This document shows positions 8,771 through 16,866 of a stretch of DNA of 64,000 nucleotides, piece after piece. Every line of letters begins with the position of its first letter. Position 1 is the stretch's first letter. The position numbers and the translations under genes were made by a program. Source of the stretch: an uncultured Flavobacteriales bacterium (GTDB taxonomy: Bacteria > Bacteroidota > Bacteroidia > Flavobacteriales_D > Sanyastnellaceae); NCBI GenBank assembly GCA_937974555.1, contig CALJKR010000051.1, forward strand, positions 23,378-87,377, read 5' to 3'. The notes beneath the pieces were generated by a model that was given only the letters and a program-made list of their open reading frames with translations, was not told the origin of the DNA and ran no database searches.

Positions 8771-9508
8771 TTATTGCGCAGCAAAACGAAAAACGATCTT
8801 TCCGGTTTGCGCTGCTTTACCAAGATCTGCATTGAATCGCCACTTTTTGGCATGCGCCAAACTCTCATCCATCAAACATTGAATTTGCGAAGAACTGGGA
8901 TCGATAGAGGCCGATTTTACCTCACCACGTTCATTTACTGTAACATTTACTTTGACTACACCCGCCTGCTTGCATCGATAAGTAGGCTTGGGTCCAAAAC
9001 TTACTGATCTTCCTGCCAGCATCCATTCCACAGAAACAGCACCGCTGTATGAAGTGTTTGATGACTGTTGCTGGGTATCATTTTTCTTGGGATTCGTTTC
9101 TTGCGAATCATATTGCCTGGGCTGCACCCTTTCATCATTTTGATGCGCTTGCTTCAATCGATCAAATTCTTGACGAGCAAAATCTTCTGGGGTTACATCA
9201 TTGCCCTTGCCTCGATTATCTTGAATTGTTTGACCCAACGCGGCGTCTACTTGAGACATCACATTTCGCATGGGGCCATCTGCTTGGTCTCCATTGGAAG
9301 AGGAAGTTGACTCATCCAATTGAAGGGGAATTTCCTCCAAGACCTCCTGTTTCTCCAGCGCTGGATCTTCCCAACCATCTGAAGTTGTAAAAAAAACAAT
9401 CGCCGTGGTAAAAACTTGAATCGTCACTGCAATCAACATCGCCTGCATGGCCCATTTCCATCCCCCTTGGGGCTTCGATTCCAATATGAAGTCCAATGTG
9501 CTTTTCAC
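8771..9508 (-). CDS. TonB-like energy-transducer protein
   Basis: 245 residues: a short cytoplasmic N-terminus, one membrane helix (about residues 20-42), a long polar Gln/Asn/Asp-rich linker, and a C-terminal domain with VVKVNVTVNERGEVKSASI and AHAKKWRF, the TonB C-terminal/AgrG-like pattern seen in many Bacteroidota. Such proteins are anchored in the inner membrane and reach the periplasm. The start is GTG at 9508. No ExbB/ExbD genes are adjacent, so the partner is unclear. It converges on rfaE2 with only 2 nt between stops. Confidence 0.75.
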   Translation of the reverse strand: MKSTLDFILESKPQGGWKWAMQAMLIAVTIQVFTTAIVFFTTSDGWEDPALEKQEVLEEIPLQLDESTSSSNGDQADGPMRNVMSQVDAALGQTIQDNRGKGNDVTPEDFARQEFDRLKQAHQNDERVQPRQYDSQETNPKKNDTQQQSSNTSYSGAVSVEWMLAGRSVSFGPKPTYRCKQAGVVKVNVTVNERGEVKSASIDPSSSQIQCLMDESLAHAKKWRFNADLGKAAQTGKIVFRFAAQ

Positions 9509-9534
9509 TCCGATAAAGATACGTTTCTGGTCAT

Positions 9535-9567
9535 TTGATTTTACATCAAATTTTCATCTTATATTTG
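9535..9567 (+). promoter_or_regulatory. Promoter of the Cys/Lys repeat protein gene
   Basis: TTG (9535-9537), a 22-nt spacer and TATATTTG (9560-9567, a perfect TAnnTTTG) precede the ATG at 9586 by 18 nt. It sits in the divergent gap next to the TonB-like gene. Confidence 0.6.
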
Positions 9568-9585
9568 TTTAAATACATTACGACA

Positions 9586-9942
9586 ATGAAAAAGTTCATC
9601 GCATTTTTTGCATTCATGATTTTGATTGCAGGTGTTGCTTCCGCTCAAACGCAAAACGCAACCGAAAATAACTCTGAGAAAAAAGAACATGTTGTGAAGG
9701 AGAAATCTTCTTGCAACAAAGCAGAGGGAGAAAAAGCGTGTTGCTCCAAGGACGCGAAGAAAGAAGAAGGAAAGGCATGTTGTTCTAAAGAAGGAAAAAA
9801 GGAAGAAGGAAAAGCTTGCTGCTCTAAGGATGGAAAGAAGGAAGAAGGAAAAGGAAGTTGTTCTAAAGACGGAAAGAAAGAAGAAAAAGCTTGCTGCTCT
9901 AAGGACGCCAAGAAAGAAGAAAAGGCACAACCCAAACCCTAA
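9586..9942 (+). CDS. Small secreted Cys/Lys/Glu-rich repeat protein
   Basis: 118 residues. The start at 9586 gives a clean signal peptide (MKKFIAFFAFMILIAGVASA, cleavage after about residue 20). The mature part consists of near-identical tandem units of about 13 residues, CCSKDGKKEEGKA and variants, five or six copies, preceded by CNKAEGEKA; one copy has SCSK in place of CCSK. There is no globular domain. The Cys pairs suggest metal or thiol chemistry in the periplasm (inference). I do not recognise a family. It has its own promoter and a strong terminator, so it is a stand-alone unit. Confidence 0.7.
   Translation: MKKFIAFFAFMILIAGVASAQTQNATENNSEKKEHVVKEKSSCNKAEGEKACCSKDAKKEEGKACCSKEGKKEEGKACCSKDGKKEEGKGSCSKDGKKEEKACCSKDAKKEEKAQPKP
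9735..9925 (+). repeat. Tandem coding repeat, period about 39 bp
   Basis: Within the Cys/Lys protein gene the unit encoding CCSK(D/E)(G/A)KKEEGKA recurs in frame with strong nucleotide identity (for example GGAAAGAAGGAAGAAGGAAA). Unit number could change by slippage or recombination without shifting the frame. Confidence 0.7.
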
Positions 9943-9957
9943 TGGTTTTAACGCATT

Positions 9958-9985
9958 AAAAAGGCTCCAAATGGAGCCTTTTTTT
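9958..9985. terminator. Bidirectional rho-independent terminator
   Basis: An AAGGCTCC/GGAGCCTT stem with loop AAAT is flanked by A5 and T7. It lies between the stop of the Cys/Lys protein gene (+) and the stop of the receiver gene (-), and can serve both. Confidence 0.85.
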
Positions 9986-9991
9986 ATGCTT

Positions 9992-10678
9992 TTAAAAATC
10001 GAATTGTATCCGTAAGTCTGGTTTTTCTTCGGCCATATCTGGATTCTTGCCTTGATTTTCTAGATACTTAATCGCAAATTGGGCGATATCATTTCTATTC
10101 CAGGTATCCATATTGCAATCAAAAATTCTGAGCAAAGCTTGGAGGTCTTTTTGGGAGAGGGCCGCGCGTTTTTCTGCGTCATACAAGAAAACGGAGATAA
10201 CCGCCAGGGAGGCCAAAGAAGGCTTTGTCAACATATTTTTCAAAGAGGGATCGGCATCGATCAAGCTCCAGATGGCGGGCAGCAAAGAGGAAGACCCACT
10301 ATTGCTTTGGTACTTCTCAATCGCATTTTTAATACAGATTCTCAGATCGTGTTCATCCCATGGTTTGGAGACATAACGGTAAATTTCACCTTTGTTAATG
10401 GCGTTAACCACCGCTTCGATATCCGCGTAACCCGTCACCAAAATTCTAACTGAGCGAGGGAAATCGGGAAGGATCATTTCAAAAAATTCAACCCCAGAAA
10501 TATCCGGCATCTTTTGATCGGATAAAATAACTGGAACCTCATTTTGATTGAGGTACTCCACCGCTTCTCGGGCTGAGGTGGTGGTAAACACATCGTATTC
10601 ACGGCGAAAGAGCGCCTTGAAAGCGATGAGATTATTTTCCTCATCGTCGAGGTAAAGGATTTTTATTTTATCACTCAT
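9992..10678 (-). CDS. Response regulator with receiver domain and unknown helical C-terminal domain
   Basis: 228 residues. The receiver domain (residues 1-125) has the acidic pair in LYLDDEE, the phosphoacceptor Asp54 in LSDQKMPDISG, LVTGYAD and the conserved Lys in YVSKPWD. The DQKMP form is shared with RpfG-like receivers, but there is no HD-GYP, DNA-binding or GGDEF domain. Residues 130-228 are helical, Leu-rich and of no family I recognise. It is the last gene of the ThiF-GNAT-kinase-receiver operon and overlaps the kinase gene by 8 nt, so it is presumably the kinase's partner. Confidence 0.88.
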   Translation of the reverse strand: MSDKIKILYLDDEENNLIAFKALFRREYDVFTTTSAREAVEYLNQNEVPVILSDQKMPDISGVEFFEMILPDFPRSVRILVTGYADIEAVVNAINKGEIYRYVSKPWDEHDLRICIKNAIEKYQSNSGSSSLLPAIWSLIDADPSLKNMLTKPSLASLAVISVFLYDAEKRAALSQKDLQALLRIFDCNMDTWNRNDIAQFAIKYLENQGKNPDMAEEKPDLRIQFDF

Positions 10679-12719
10679 GATTCAAAATTTGCGGAGACAG
10701 AGGCAAGGTAATGATAAAAGAAGTACCCAATCCCCACTGACTTTCAACATTTATTTCACCGCCGTGTTCATGAACGATTCCCAAGACAATAGAGAGGCCC
10801 AAGCCGGTACCTTCACCCACCTGTTTGGTTGTAAAAAATGGATCGAATATCTTTTTCCTCACCTCCTCTTTCATCCCCGTGCCGTTGTCCTGAACCACAA
10901 TTTGAATTTTATCATTGAGCACAGCCGTTTTCACAGTAACCAAGCGCTCTGCAATAGATCTATTATCGGTTTTAGTAGCATGAACGGCATTGGAAATTAG
11001 ATTCATCAGCACCTGATTTAATTTACCCGGGAAGCACATGATATGTGGCAACGCAGGATCCAGGTTGGTGATTACTGTAGCTTCTTTAGAGGTAATGTTT
11101 TTCATCACCATCAGGGTAGAAGAAATACACTCATTGACATCGGCGCTAACGAGCACATCGCGATCCATTCTGGAAAACACGCGCAAGGAACGCACGATAT
11201 CGGCGGTACGTTTAGAGCCTTCGTCGATACCATTGAGCAGTTGGTGGATTTCCTTTTGGAGGTAGTCGATATCCAGCTCTTGGTATTTTTTCATCAGCGC
11301 ATCCCACTTGGCCGGCAGGAGTTCCACCGCGATTGGATTTTTGAATTCCGTAATAATTTCAAGAAGCTCATCGACATCCCTTTTAAGCGGTTGCACGTTG
11401 GATCGGACGAAGTTGACAGGATTATTGATTTCATGGGCGATACCCGCTGTCATTTGACCGAGGGAGGCCAATTTTTCAGATTCCACCAATTGTTTTTGGG
11501 TCAATTGAAGGTCATGCACCGTTTTTTCCAGGTGGTTGGTAGAAGCTTGGAGTTCAGCTGTACGGAGGGAAACCTCTTGCTCCAAAAGCGATTTTTGTTC
11601 ATGGATCAGGCGTTCATTTTCCAGCATCACCGCGATAGCTTGCGCCTGAGAAGCTTCCTTTTCTCTTTTCAGAATATTAATTCGATCCGCCAAAGCCAAA
11701 GAGAGGAGAATGGCTTCGATTATTACCCCAACAGGCAAAGCGTACTTGGAAAATACATTATACTCTATGGTTCCAAAATCTTTTAATGCAAAAATTGTAA
11801 CGCCTAAAAGAAAGGTGCTAAATGCGACGATAAAGTATAATGCTGGTCTAAATCCCTTGCTCAAGGAGATGAACGCTCCTATTAATAACAAGATCGCCAA
11901 TGAAGCATTTATGTTTATCAATTGATAAGCTAATAAAGGTCTACCTAAGAGAATTAATACGAAGATGAAAATATATGAGGCTAATGATAAATTGGAAATT
12001 TGATAGATCCAATTAGCATAATCCCTTAATCTTAAGAAACTTCTCGAAAAAACAATCGTAACCACTCCACTCAAAACTCCACTAATTTGAACCCAATGAT
12101 AATTGCAACCAAAAAGTCCATTCAATCCTCGACTAATCTGCCCATAAATAATCAACTGTGTTAAACCTATGAACAGAACAAATACAACATATCGCAAGTA
12201 AATAAAATCCTTTGTAGAAATGAAAATAAATAGGTTGTACAATAAAACTGAAATCATAATTCCAATAAAAAAGAAAAAGAAATTTTCTATCTCATTGTTA
12301 CTAGCCTCCAAATTCTTTCGATGATTAAATGATATTGGAATAACCATTTGAGTCGAAGACTTCGCCCTTAAAATTATCGAATCATTTCCCAGTTTATTCT
12401 CTAAAACCTTTGAGTATCCTAAATCTTCGCTTCCCAATTGAAATAAATTCCCTTTATATATAGAATAAAACTGAACCGAATCTATTGTTGGGTTGTCGAT
12501 TGAAATTAACATCTGAGAATTGAATATTTCAGTAATCAAAACGAAACAATCTTGATCTTTCAAACCAAAATTGACTATCTGAGACTCACAAAGCTTAAAA
12601 TTTCTAGAATCGCTGTAAACTGATTGTATGGTTTGCTCATTGCCGTTATACAAGTGAATTTTCTGTGCTTGAGTCCCGAAGAAGGCTAATGTGAAGAAAA
12701 GAATTATTAGAAGTCTCAT
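10671..12719 (-). CDS. 7TM-DISM sensor histidine kinase
   Basis: 682 residues. A signal peptide ([12 protein letters not shown]) and a periplasmic beta-rich domain (about 20-140) of the DISM extracellular type are followed by seven membrane helices (about 145-365), a coiled coil (365-425), HisKA with [15 protein letters not shown] (His about residue 440) and HATPase_c with [15 protein letters not shown] and [10 protein letters not shown]. 7TM-DISM receptors sense unknown small ligands, often carbohydrates or signals. The start overlaps the GNAT gene's stop by 4 nt and the end overlaps the receiver gene by 8 nt. The DNA encoding the sensor half (above about 11.7 kb) is visibly AT-richer than that of the kinase half. 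Confidence 0.92.
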   Translation of the reverse strand: MRLLIILFFTLAFFGTQAQKIHLYNGNEQTIQSVYSDSRNFKLCESQIVNFGLKDQDCFVLITEIFNSQMLISIDNPTIDSVQFYSIYKGNLFQLGSEDLGYSKVLENKLGNDSIILRAKSSTQMVIPISFNHRKNLEASNNEIENFFFFFIGIMISVLLYNLFIFISTKDFIYLRYVVFVLFIGLTQLIIYGQISRGLNGLFGCNYHWVQISGVLSGVVTIVFSRSFLRLRDYANWIYQISNLSLASYIFIFVLILLGRPLLAYQLININASLAILLLIGAFISLSKGFRPALYFIVAFSTFLLGVTIFALKDFGTIEYNVFSKYALPVGVIIEAILLSLALADRINILKREKEASQAQAIAVMLENERLIHEQKSLLEQEVSLRTAELQASTNHLEKTVHDLQLTQKQLVESEKLASLGQMTAGIAHEINNPVNFVRSNVQPLKRDVDELLEIITEFKNPIAVELLPAKWDALMKKYQELDIDYLQKEIHQLLNGIDEGSKRTADIVRSLRVFSRMDRDVLVSADVNECISSTLMVMKNITSKEATVITNLDPALPHIMCFPGKLNQVLMNLISNAVHATKTDNRSIAERLVTVKTAVLNDKIQIVVQDNGTGMKEEVRKKIFDPFFTTKQVGEGTGLGLSIVLGIVHEHGGEINVESQWGLGTSFIITLPLSPQILNHE

Positions 12720-13411
12720 AAATCGAAATGTATTTGTAGATTTCTTCCTCTGTCAGTATATAGCTTGGTAAATTTTCTATTCGCCCTTATGTCAAATATT
12801 TTCTCTTTCTCCTCTGGTTTTGCGCTATTCAATTCCATTTTATCCTCCATGTAATTTATTGTGCTCATCCATCTATCATCAGGAAACGGGAATTTTCCAT
12901 TCTGGCCCAAAGTTTCATAAGCTTTAAATCCAAAATCATCAGCGAATCTTGATACAAATGGTGAGCAAAATGTAAATACATTTTTGACTGGAATAAATGC
13001 AGTAGCAGCAATAGAAGTTCGAATAAGATGTTCACTTCCAAGACCTAAACCCGCTACCAATCTTGAATTCCACAGACCACCAATTTCTACAATCCCATCG
13101 TTTCTCATAGCAAATTGATCCAACTCAATAAATATCCTTGGTTCCAAATTACTTAAAAAGAGCTGCATAGGTAATGGATCCTCACCATTCCAAACGTGTA
13201 ATCTCGCACCTCCATAACAAACTTCTGAATCCAATGATTCTGCTACAAGTAAGTACACAGAATCCAACTCTCTCCAATAATCATATCCCTTTGAAAGACT
13301 CACGCCATTGTTCAATAGAACTTCCTCATGACCCTTGATATACTTGTCAACAGCTAACGGATCTTCTGTTGCCTTTATTACTCTCAATCTTACCTCTGCG
13401 ACATCCATCAA
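12716..13411 (-). CDS. GNAT-like N-acyltransferase in the ThiF-kinase operon
   Basis: 231 residues with no signal peptide. The central block has a GNAT/LuxI-like outline: VEIGGLWNSR (108-117), GLGLGSE (121-127, the acyl-CoA or pantetheine loop position) and FCSPFVSRFADDFGFKAYE (148-166), which resembles the C-terminal GNAT strand-helix around a relative's YxxxGF. Autoinducer synthases of the LuxI type share this fold, but I see no decisive LuxI motif, so the substrate is open. It is translationally coupled on both sides (4-nt overlap with the ThiF-like gene and with the sensor kinase gene), which implies a shared pathway. Confidence 0.65.
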   Translation of the reverse strand: MMDVAEVRLRVIKATEDPLAVDKYIKGHEEVLLNNGVSLSKGYDYWRELDSVYLLVAESLDSEVCYGGARLHVWNGEDPLPMQLFLSNLEPRIFIELDQFAMRNDGIVEIGGLWNSRLVAGLGLGSEHLIRTSIAATAFIPVKNVFTFCSPFVSRFADDFGFKAYETLGQNGKFPFPDDRWMSTINYMEDKMELNSAKPEEKEKIFDIRANRKFTKLYTDRGRNLQIHFDL

Positions 13412-14439
13412 TTCTCTATGTCTAAATAAATCTCAGGGCTCATTTGGATTCGCTGTGATTTTAGTTTTTTGCCCAACAATAAGAGACGCACAGCTGTGGC
13501 AACATTTCCACCACCTGATACCACATCTTCTGCTAGTTGTGGCCAAGATCTTAATGTCTTTCCTATTTGCATAAAGGACATCTTGCTATTTTCAGAAGCT
13601 GCCTTTAAATCACATATATCCGCGATAATATGAGGTGCATTTTCAAGTATTTCTGCGTCGCTAAATGAAGCATATTTTAAAAATGAAAACTCGAATGGCT
13701 CAGTTGAAATTGAGAAATTCTCCACATCCAGCATACCCCTATCACTGGTGTGCATAATAACAGGAATACTTGATTTTAAGGCCTCCTTTCTGAGCAATAC
13801 TTTTATCAATAGATTATCACATTCATCTATTAAAACATCCAACTTCTGATTGAATCCCTTGATAAAATCTGTGAGATTTTCATTTGATACACCACGATCA
13901 AATACCTCAACATTAATGAATGGATTTTGCTCAACTATCCATCGATATGCTATCTCCGTTTTTGATCTCTGAATATTAAATATACCAGAATCCAGTCTGT
14001 TCAAGTTCGTAATTTCCACATCATCAAAATCAGCAATTCTGATTTTACCACATAGATTTGACATTACAATTGCCTTTACAACTTGAAATCCAACAGATAA
14101 ACCGACAACCCCAACCACTTTGTGTTTTAGTTCCTCCTGCTCCGCGTTGGTAATTTTCAATTTATTTCGCACAGTCACAAGACTATTGAAAACATCTCTA
14201 CCAAAAGTGAACACCACTTTATTTTGCCATGGATAATAAATTGCTTGACATTGTTCTGGGACTTTCGTGTCTCCCCAAACTAAAAACTCAGTGATGGAAT
14301 ATTTAAAGGGACCTAAAGTGATTTCATTTTTCTCCCATTCACTTAACTCATTTTTCCAAAGTTCAAAAATCTCAATTTCAGGATTGGTTGAACGTAAAAC
14401 GTTAAATTCCTCAGGTTGAATAAATTGAATTCGCTGCAT
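13408..14439 (-). CDS. ThiF/MoeB/HesA-type E1-like adenylyltransferase
   Basis: 343 residues. An N-terminal domain of about 100 residues of no known type precedes a ThiF fold: VVGVVGLSVG (108-117, nucleotide loop), IRIADFDDVEITNLNR (Asp, Asn145 and Arg148 of the ATP site), Lys160 and LIDECDN (203-209, metal/ATP Asp). The RGMLDVENF stretch recalls the ThiF half of Rv1355c/MoeY-type proteins, which also carry a nitroreductase half that is absent here. There are no CxxC zinc pairs. Likely it activates a carboxylate by adenylation (family knowledge); the target is unknown. First gene of a four-gene overlapping operon, with TATCCTTG ending 4 nt before its ATG. Confidence 0.82.
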   Translation of the reverse strand: MQRIQFIQPEEFNVLRSTNPEIEIFELWKNELSEWEKNEITLGPFKYSITEFLVWGDTKVPEQCQAIYYPWQNKVVFTFGRDVFNSLVTVRNKLKITNAEQEELKHKVVGVVGLSVGFQVVKAIVMSNLCGKIRIADFDDVEITNLNRLDSGIFNIQRSKTEIAYRWIVEQNPFINVEVFDRGVSNENLTDFIKGFNQKLDVLIDECDNLLIKVLLRKEALKSSIPVIMHTSDRGMLDVENFSISTEPFEFSFLKYASFSDAEILENAPHIIADICDLKAASENSKMSFMQIGKTLRSWPQLAEDVVSGGGNVATAVRLLLLGKKLKSQRIQMSPEIYLDIEN

Positions 14440-14443
14440 TTAA

Positions 14444-14451
14444 CAAGGATA
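14444..14451 (-). promoter_or_regulatory. Candidate -7 box of the ThiF-GNAT-kinase-receiver operon
   Basis: On the minus strand TATCCTTG (one mismatch to TAnnTTTG) ends 4 nt before the ATG at 14439, the same spacing as in several leaderless-looking genes of this window. No TTG is found at the usual distance. Confidence 0.35.
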
Positions 14452-14547
14452 TTTCAAAATTCAATCAATTGAAAAAGTCATTTTTTTTACTATTAACCAT
14501 TGAAAGTTCATTTAATTTTTATAAATTGTATTCTATATAAATTTCTG

Positions 14548-15651
14548 ATGGACATTAAAAACAACAAGTCAAGCCAATTTTCTAAATTGAGCTTTCCAAA
14601 TTGGGATGAAATAATACACTCCTATTTGAGTGAAATGAACGTCCATTTCAAAAATGATGATGTCTCTGAATATGTGAAAGTATTCTTCGATAAAATAGAA
14701 GAAATTAGAAATATCGGTTTTGGAAATCATATTGCTCAAACAATGCAAATTGCAATTTCTGCAAGCGCCCTTAAAAAAAACCAAGTTTCTGAGGAAAGCA
14801 TCAGTAATACGACCCGAGCAATTCAAGGAGAGTTCAACCAATTCTTCTCTGTTTTTGAACTCAATTCTGGAAGTTTTATTTACGTTGAACCCAAAGTCGA
14901 AGAGTTATTGGGTATCCCAAAGGAGTTGTTCACCATCCAAAATTTATTTGCATTGAATCCAACTTTTAAGCTTTTCCATCCAAATGACGTGTCTCACGTA
15001 ATCAGGTGGGCGGGTATTGCTTATGGAGTATTATCCTTTCCAAACTTTAAAATCACATCTACCACAGAATACTATAAAGTTAATTTCAGAATTTCAACTG
15101 AAAATTCGAAAGACCCTAGAATAAAATCAAAGAAGTATTTAGAGCTTGAGAAAAAGTGTTTTCTGAAATCGGATGAAAAAATTGAAGACCTCAAATTTCC
15201 CCGATATCATTTAGATAAATGGACTGTTTATGATGCCGAAAATTTTTCATATGTCAAACCCCAATTTGTTTCAGATCCTCTTTCTACTGACTTAATGAAT
15301 TCTTTAGCTTACTTGATGAATGCTTATTTACTTGACATCCATCCAAAATATCTTTTGATGCTAAACGGGCGTAAAGGATTTGATAGAAATAAAGAAATCG
15401 CTTTAGCCTTAAATAATTCCATTAAAGAAAATACAGGTGTTACGGACTATTTTACAGAAAATCAAATTGCTGATACATTCGCGAAAACACTCCGCAACAA
15501 AGTTTTTCAAACCTGCAAGAAATGGGATGCTATCGGGGAATATTCTGAGATCACTTCAGAACAACAATCTTTGGATTATTGTCAAAGGTTGGGACTACTC
15601 CCAATCCCAAATGCCATTATATCTCACATATATAGAAATATATCGCACTAA
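14548..15651 (+). CDS. PAS-like domain protein of unknown output
   Basis: 367 residues from the ATG at 14548; a longer frame from 14500 adds 16 hydrophobic residues in AT-rich leader DNA and is less likely. Residues 95-190 resemble the PAS fold that in Bacteroidota often precedes LuxR-type DNA-binding domains (FELNSGSFIYVEPKVEELLG, then LFHPNDVSHVIRW and YYKVNFRI). The usual LuxR helix-turn-helix is not visible; the C-terminal 120 residues are Lys/Asn-rich and helical and could be another DNA-binding or unknown domain. It is transcribed away from the ThiF operon across a 108-nt gap, in AT-rich DNA. Confidence 0.6.
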   Translation: MDIKNNKSSQFSKLSFPNWDEIIHSYLSEMNVHFKNDDVSEYVKVFFDKIEEIRNIGFGNHIAQTMQIAISASALKKNQVSEESISNTTRAIQGEFNQFFSVFELNSGSFIYVEPKVEELLGIPKELFTIQNLFALNPTFKLFHPNDVSHVIRWAGIAYGVLSFPNFKITSTTEYYKVNFRISTENSKDPRIKSKKYLELEKKCFLKSDEKIEDLKFPRYHLDKWTVYDAENFSYVKPQFVSDPLSTDLMNSLAYLMNAYLLDIHPKYLLMLNGRKGFDRNKEIALALNNSIKENTGVTDYFTENQIADTFAKTLRNKVFQTCKKWDAIGEYSEITSEQQSLDYCQRLGLLPIPNAIISHIYRNISH

Positions 15652-15677
15652 GATTATTCATCCCTTCGAAAATTTCG

Positions 15678-15704
15678 AAAACCGGCAATCGCCGGTTTTT
15701 TTTT
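15678..15704 (+). terminator. Rho-independent terminator after the PAS-like gene
   Basis: AACCGGC/GCCGGTT stem with a 4-nt loop (AATC) followed by a T-run, 27 nt after the stop at 15651. Confidence 0.85.
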
Positions 15705-15755
15705 GCCAAAGTTTGTCCTAACCATTTAGTTAAAACCTTAAAAACAAAAACAACT

Positions 15756-16145
15756 ATGATCCGCTATCCTAAAATCAGAGAATTTAGAATTCTTCACGAC
15801 CTTAAACAAGAATACATCGCTGACCAACTGGGTATCTCCCAACCGGAATACTCCCGTCTCGAAAATGGCTTCCGTAAAGCGCGTCTCGAAGATTTTAAAA
15901 AACTTTCTAAAATTTACGACGTCCATATCAATATCCTCATGACGCGAGAACCTGAATATGAATACGAACCCAAACCCAAAAAAAAAGCGTCTGCATCCTC
16001 CCCTTCTTTCCAAGATGTGCAGATTACACAACTCCTTGACCAACACGCCCAAATTCTACAATTCCTTAAACAATCCAATATGGACTCTATTCAAATCATC
16101 CAAAAGCTAATTCCTACCCAAAATATTTCTCACAACACCCTATAA
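15756..16145 (+). CDS. XRE-family helix-turn-helix regulator
   Basis: 129 residues. The Cro/C1-type HTH spans residues 3-65: LKQEYIADQLGISQPEYSRL contains both helices, and LSKIYDVHINIL closes the domain. A short acidic and Lys-rich linker (EPEYEYEPKPKKKAS) leads to a helical tail with Gln/Leu/Ile spacing that could form a coiled coil for oligomerisation. It is flanked by two strong terminators (15678 and 16183), so it is a single-gene unit. The targets are unknown; the neighbouring PAS-like and pseudo-receiver genes are candidates by position only. Confidence 0.85.
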   Translation: MIRYPKIREFRILHDLKQEYIADQLGISQPEYSRLENGFRKARLEDFKKLSKIYDVHINILMTREPEYEYEPKPKKKASASSPSFQDVQITQLLDQHAQILQFLKQSNMDSIQIIQKLIPTQNISHNTL

Positions 16146-16182
16146 TTCCTTCTGTTCTTCCTTTTTTATCCATTTTAACCCG

Positions 16183-16211
16183 AAAAGGAGAGGAGCCATC
16201 CTCTCCTTTTT
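16183..16211 (+). terminator. Rho-independent terminator after the XRE gene
   Basis: AAAAGGAGAGG/CCTCTCCTTTT stem with 6-nt loop (AGCCAT) followed by further T residues, 38 nt after the stop. The remaining 130 nt up to the next gene hold AT-rich DNA and a CAA-rich leader (16316-16335) without a clear TAnnTTTG box. Confidence 0.85.
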
Positions 16212-16343
16212 ATTTCAAATCCATCCGGTTTTCAACTTTTTTATTGCTGATTTTCAATTAGTTAAAAACTTTTTCAACATTTTTTGTAACCTTTCTCCTT
16301 CTACTCTCGTTCAACTACTCAACAACAACAAAAACACAGCAAA

Positions 16344-16823
16344 ATGAAAACAAATCAAACAACAGCAGCACAAACCAAAGTAATGGTGGTTTCTCAAAAC
16401 GCTACTTTTGCGCAGGATGTGAAAAACACTTTGAATGAAAACTTCGAAGTTCTTGCTTCTAACAATGCTGCTGAAGCTTTTGATCTTCTTCTTCCAGAAC
16501 AAGTACAAGTTCTTGTGGTAGATCAGTTCTTAAATGGTACGACTGGCGCTGAATTCCTTCAGTCTGTTAACCAACAATTCCCCCAAGTAAAAGCTGTTTT
16601 TGTTGCTCAAAACGCTGACGAATTGAACTGGGAGTCTCTTTTGAATGATAGCCGTCCTTTCCGTGTAATATCTGTTCCAGTAAGCCTTAAAGCGCTTCAA
16701 AACCATGTGGCTGACGCGGCAGCGCGCTTCCACCAAGAATTCGAAAACGAGCAAACTTTGGAATTCTTGAACCGTCAAAATCAACAAATGCAGTTCCTTT
16801 TGACTCAGAGCTTGCTTTCTTAA
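16344..16823 (+). CDS. Degenerate receiver-domain (pseudo-receiver) protein
   Basis: 159 residues. Residues 10-125 follow the receiver fold: TKVMVVSQN (strand 1), VQVLVVDQFLNGTTG (strand 3 with Asp60), KAVFVAQNAD (strand 4) and FRVISVPVS (strand 5). The acidic pair is replaced by Ser17-Gln18 and the conserved Lys by Val, so normal Asp phosphorylation is unlikely although Asp60 remains. A Gln-rich helical tail follows (EFLNRQNQQMQFLL). Function unknown; probably a protein-interaction module. No kinase or output domain is adjacent. Confidence 0.72.
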   Translation: MKTNQTTAAQTKVMVVSQNATFAQDVKNTLNENFEVLASNNAAEAFDLLLPEQVQVLVVDQFLNGTTGAEFLQSVNQQFPQVKAVFVAQNADELNWESLLNDSRPFRVISVPVSLKALQNHVADAAARFHQEFENEQTLEFLNRQNQQMQFLLTQSLLS

Positions 16824-16866
16824 AAATGCTGTCCGTACAGGGATGTCGGATTAGTTGTTGTTGTTG

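Noticed and set aside
9559..9935. Long reverse-strand open frames over the Cys/Lys repeat gene
   Set aside because: They are low-complexity mirror products of the coding repeats, without signal peptide, promoter or domain.
12716..13411. GNAT-like protein as a proven LuxI homoserine-lactone synthase
   Set aside because: Only the general fold outline matches; the decisive LuxI conserved residues cannot be aligned by eye, so the call stays at GNAT-like.
13408..14439. E1-like enzyme considered as part of an antiphage CBASS or Bil-type system
   Set aside because: No CD-NTase, E2, JAB peptidase, ubiquitin-like protein or effector is adjacent; the partners are a GNAT-like protein and a two-component pair.
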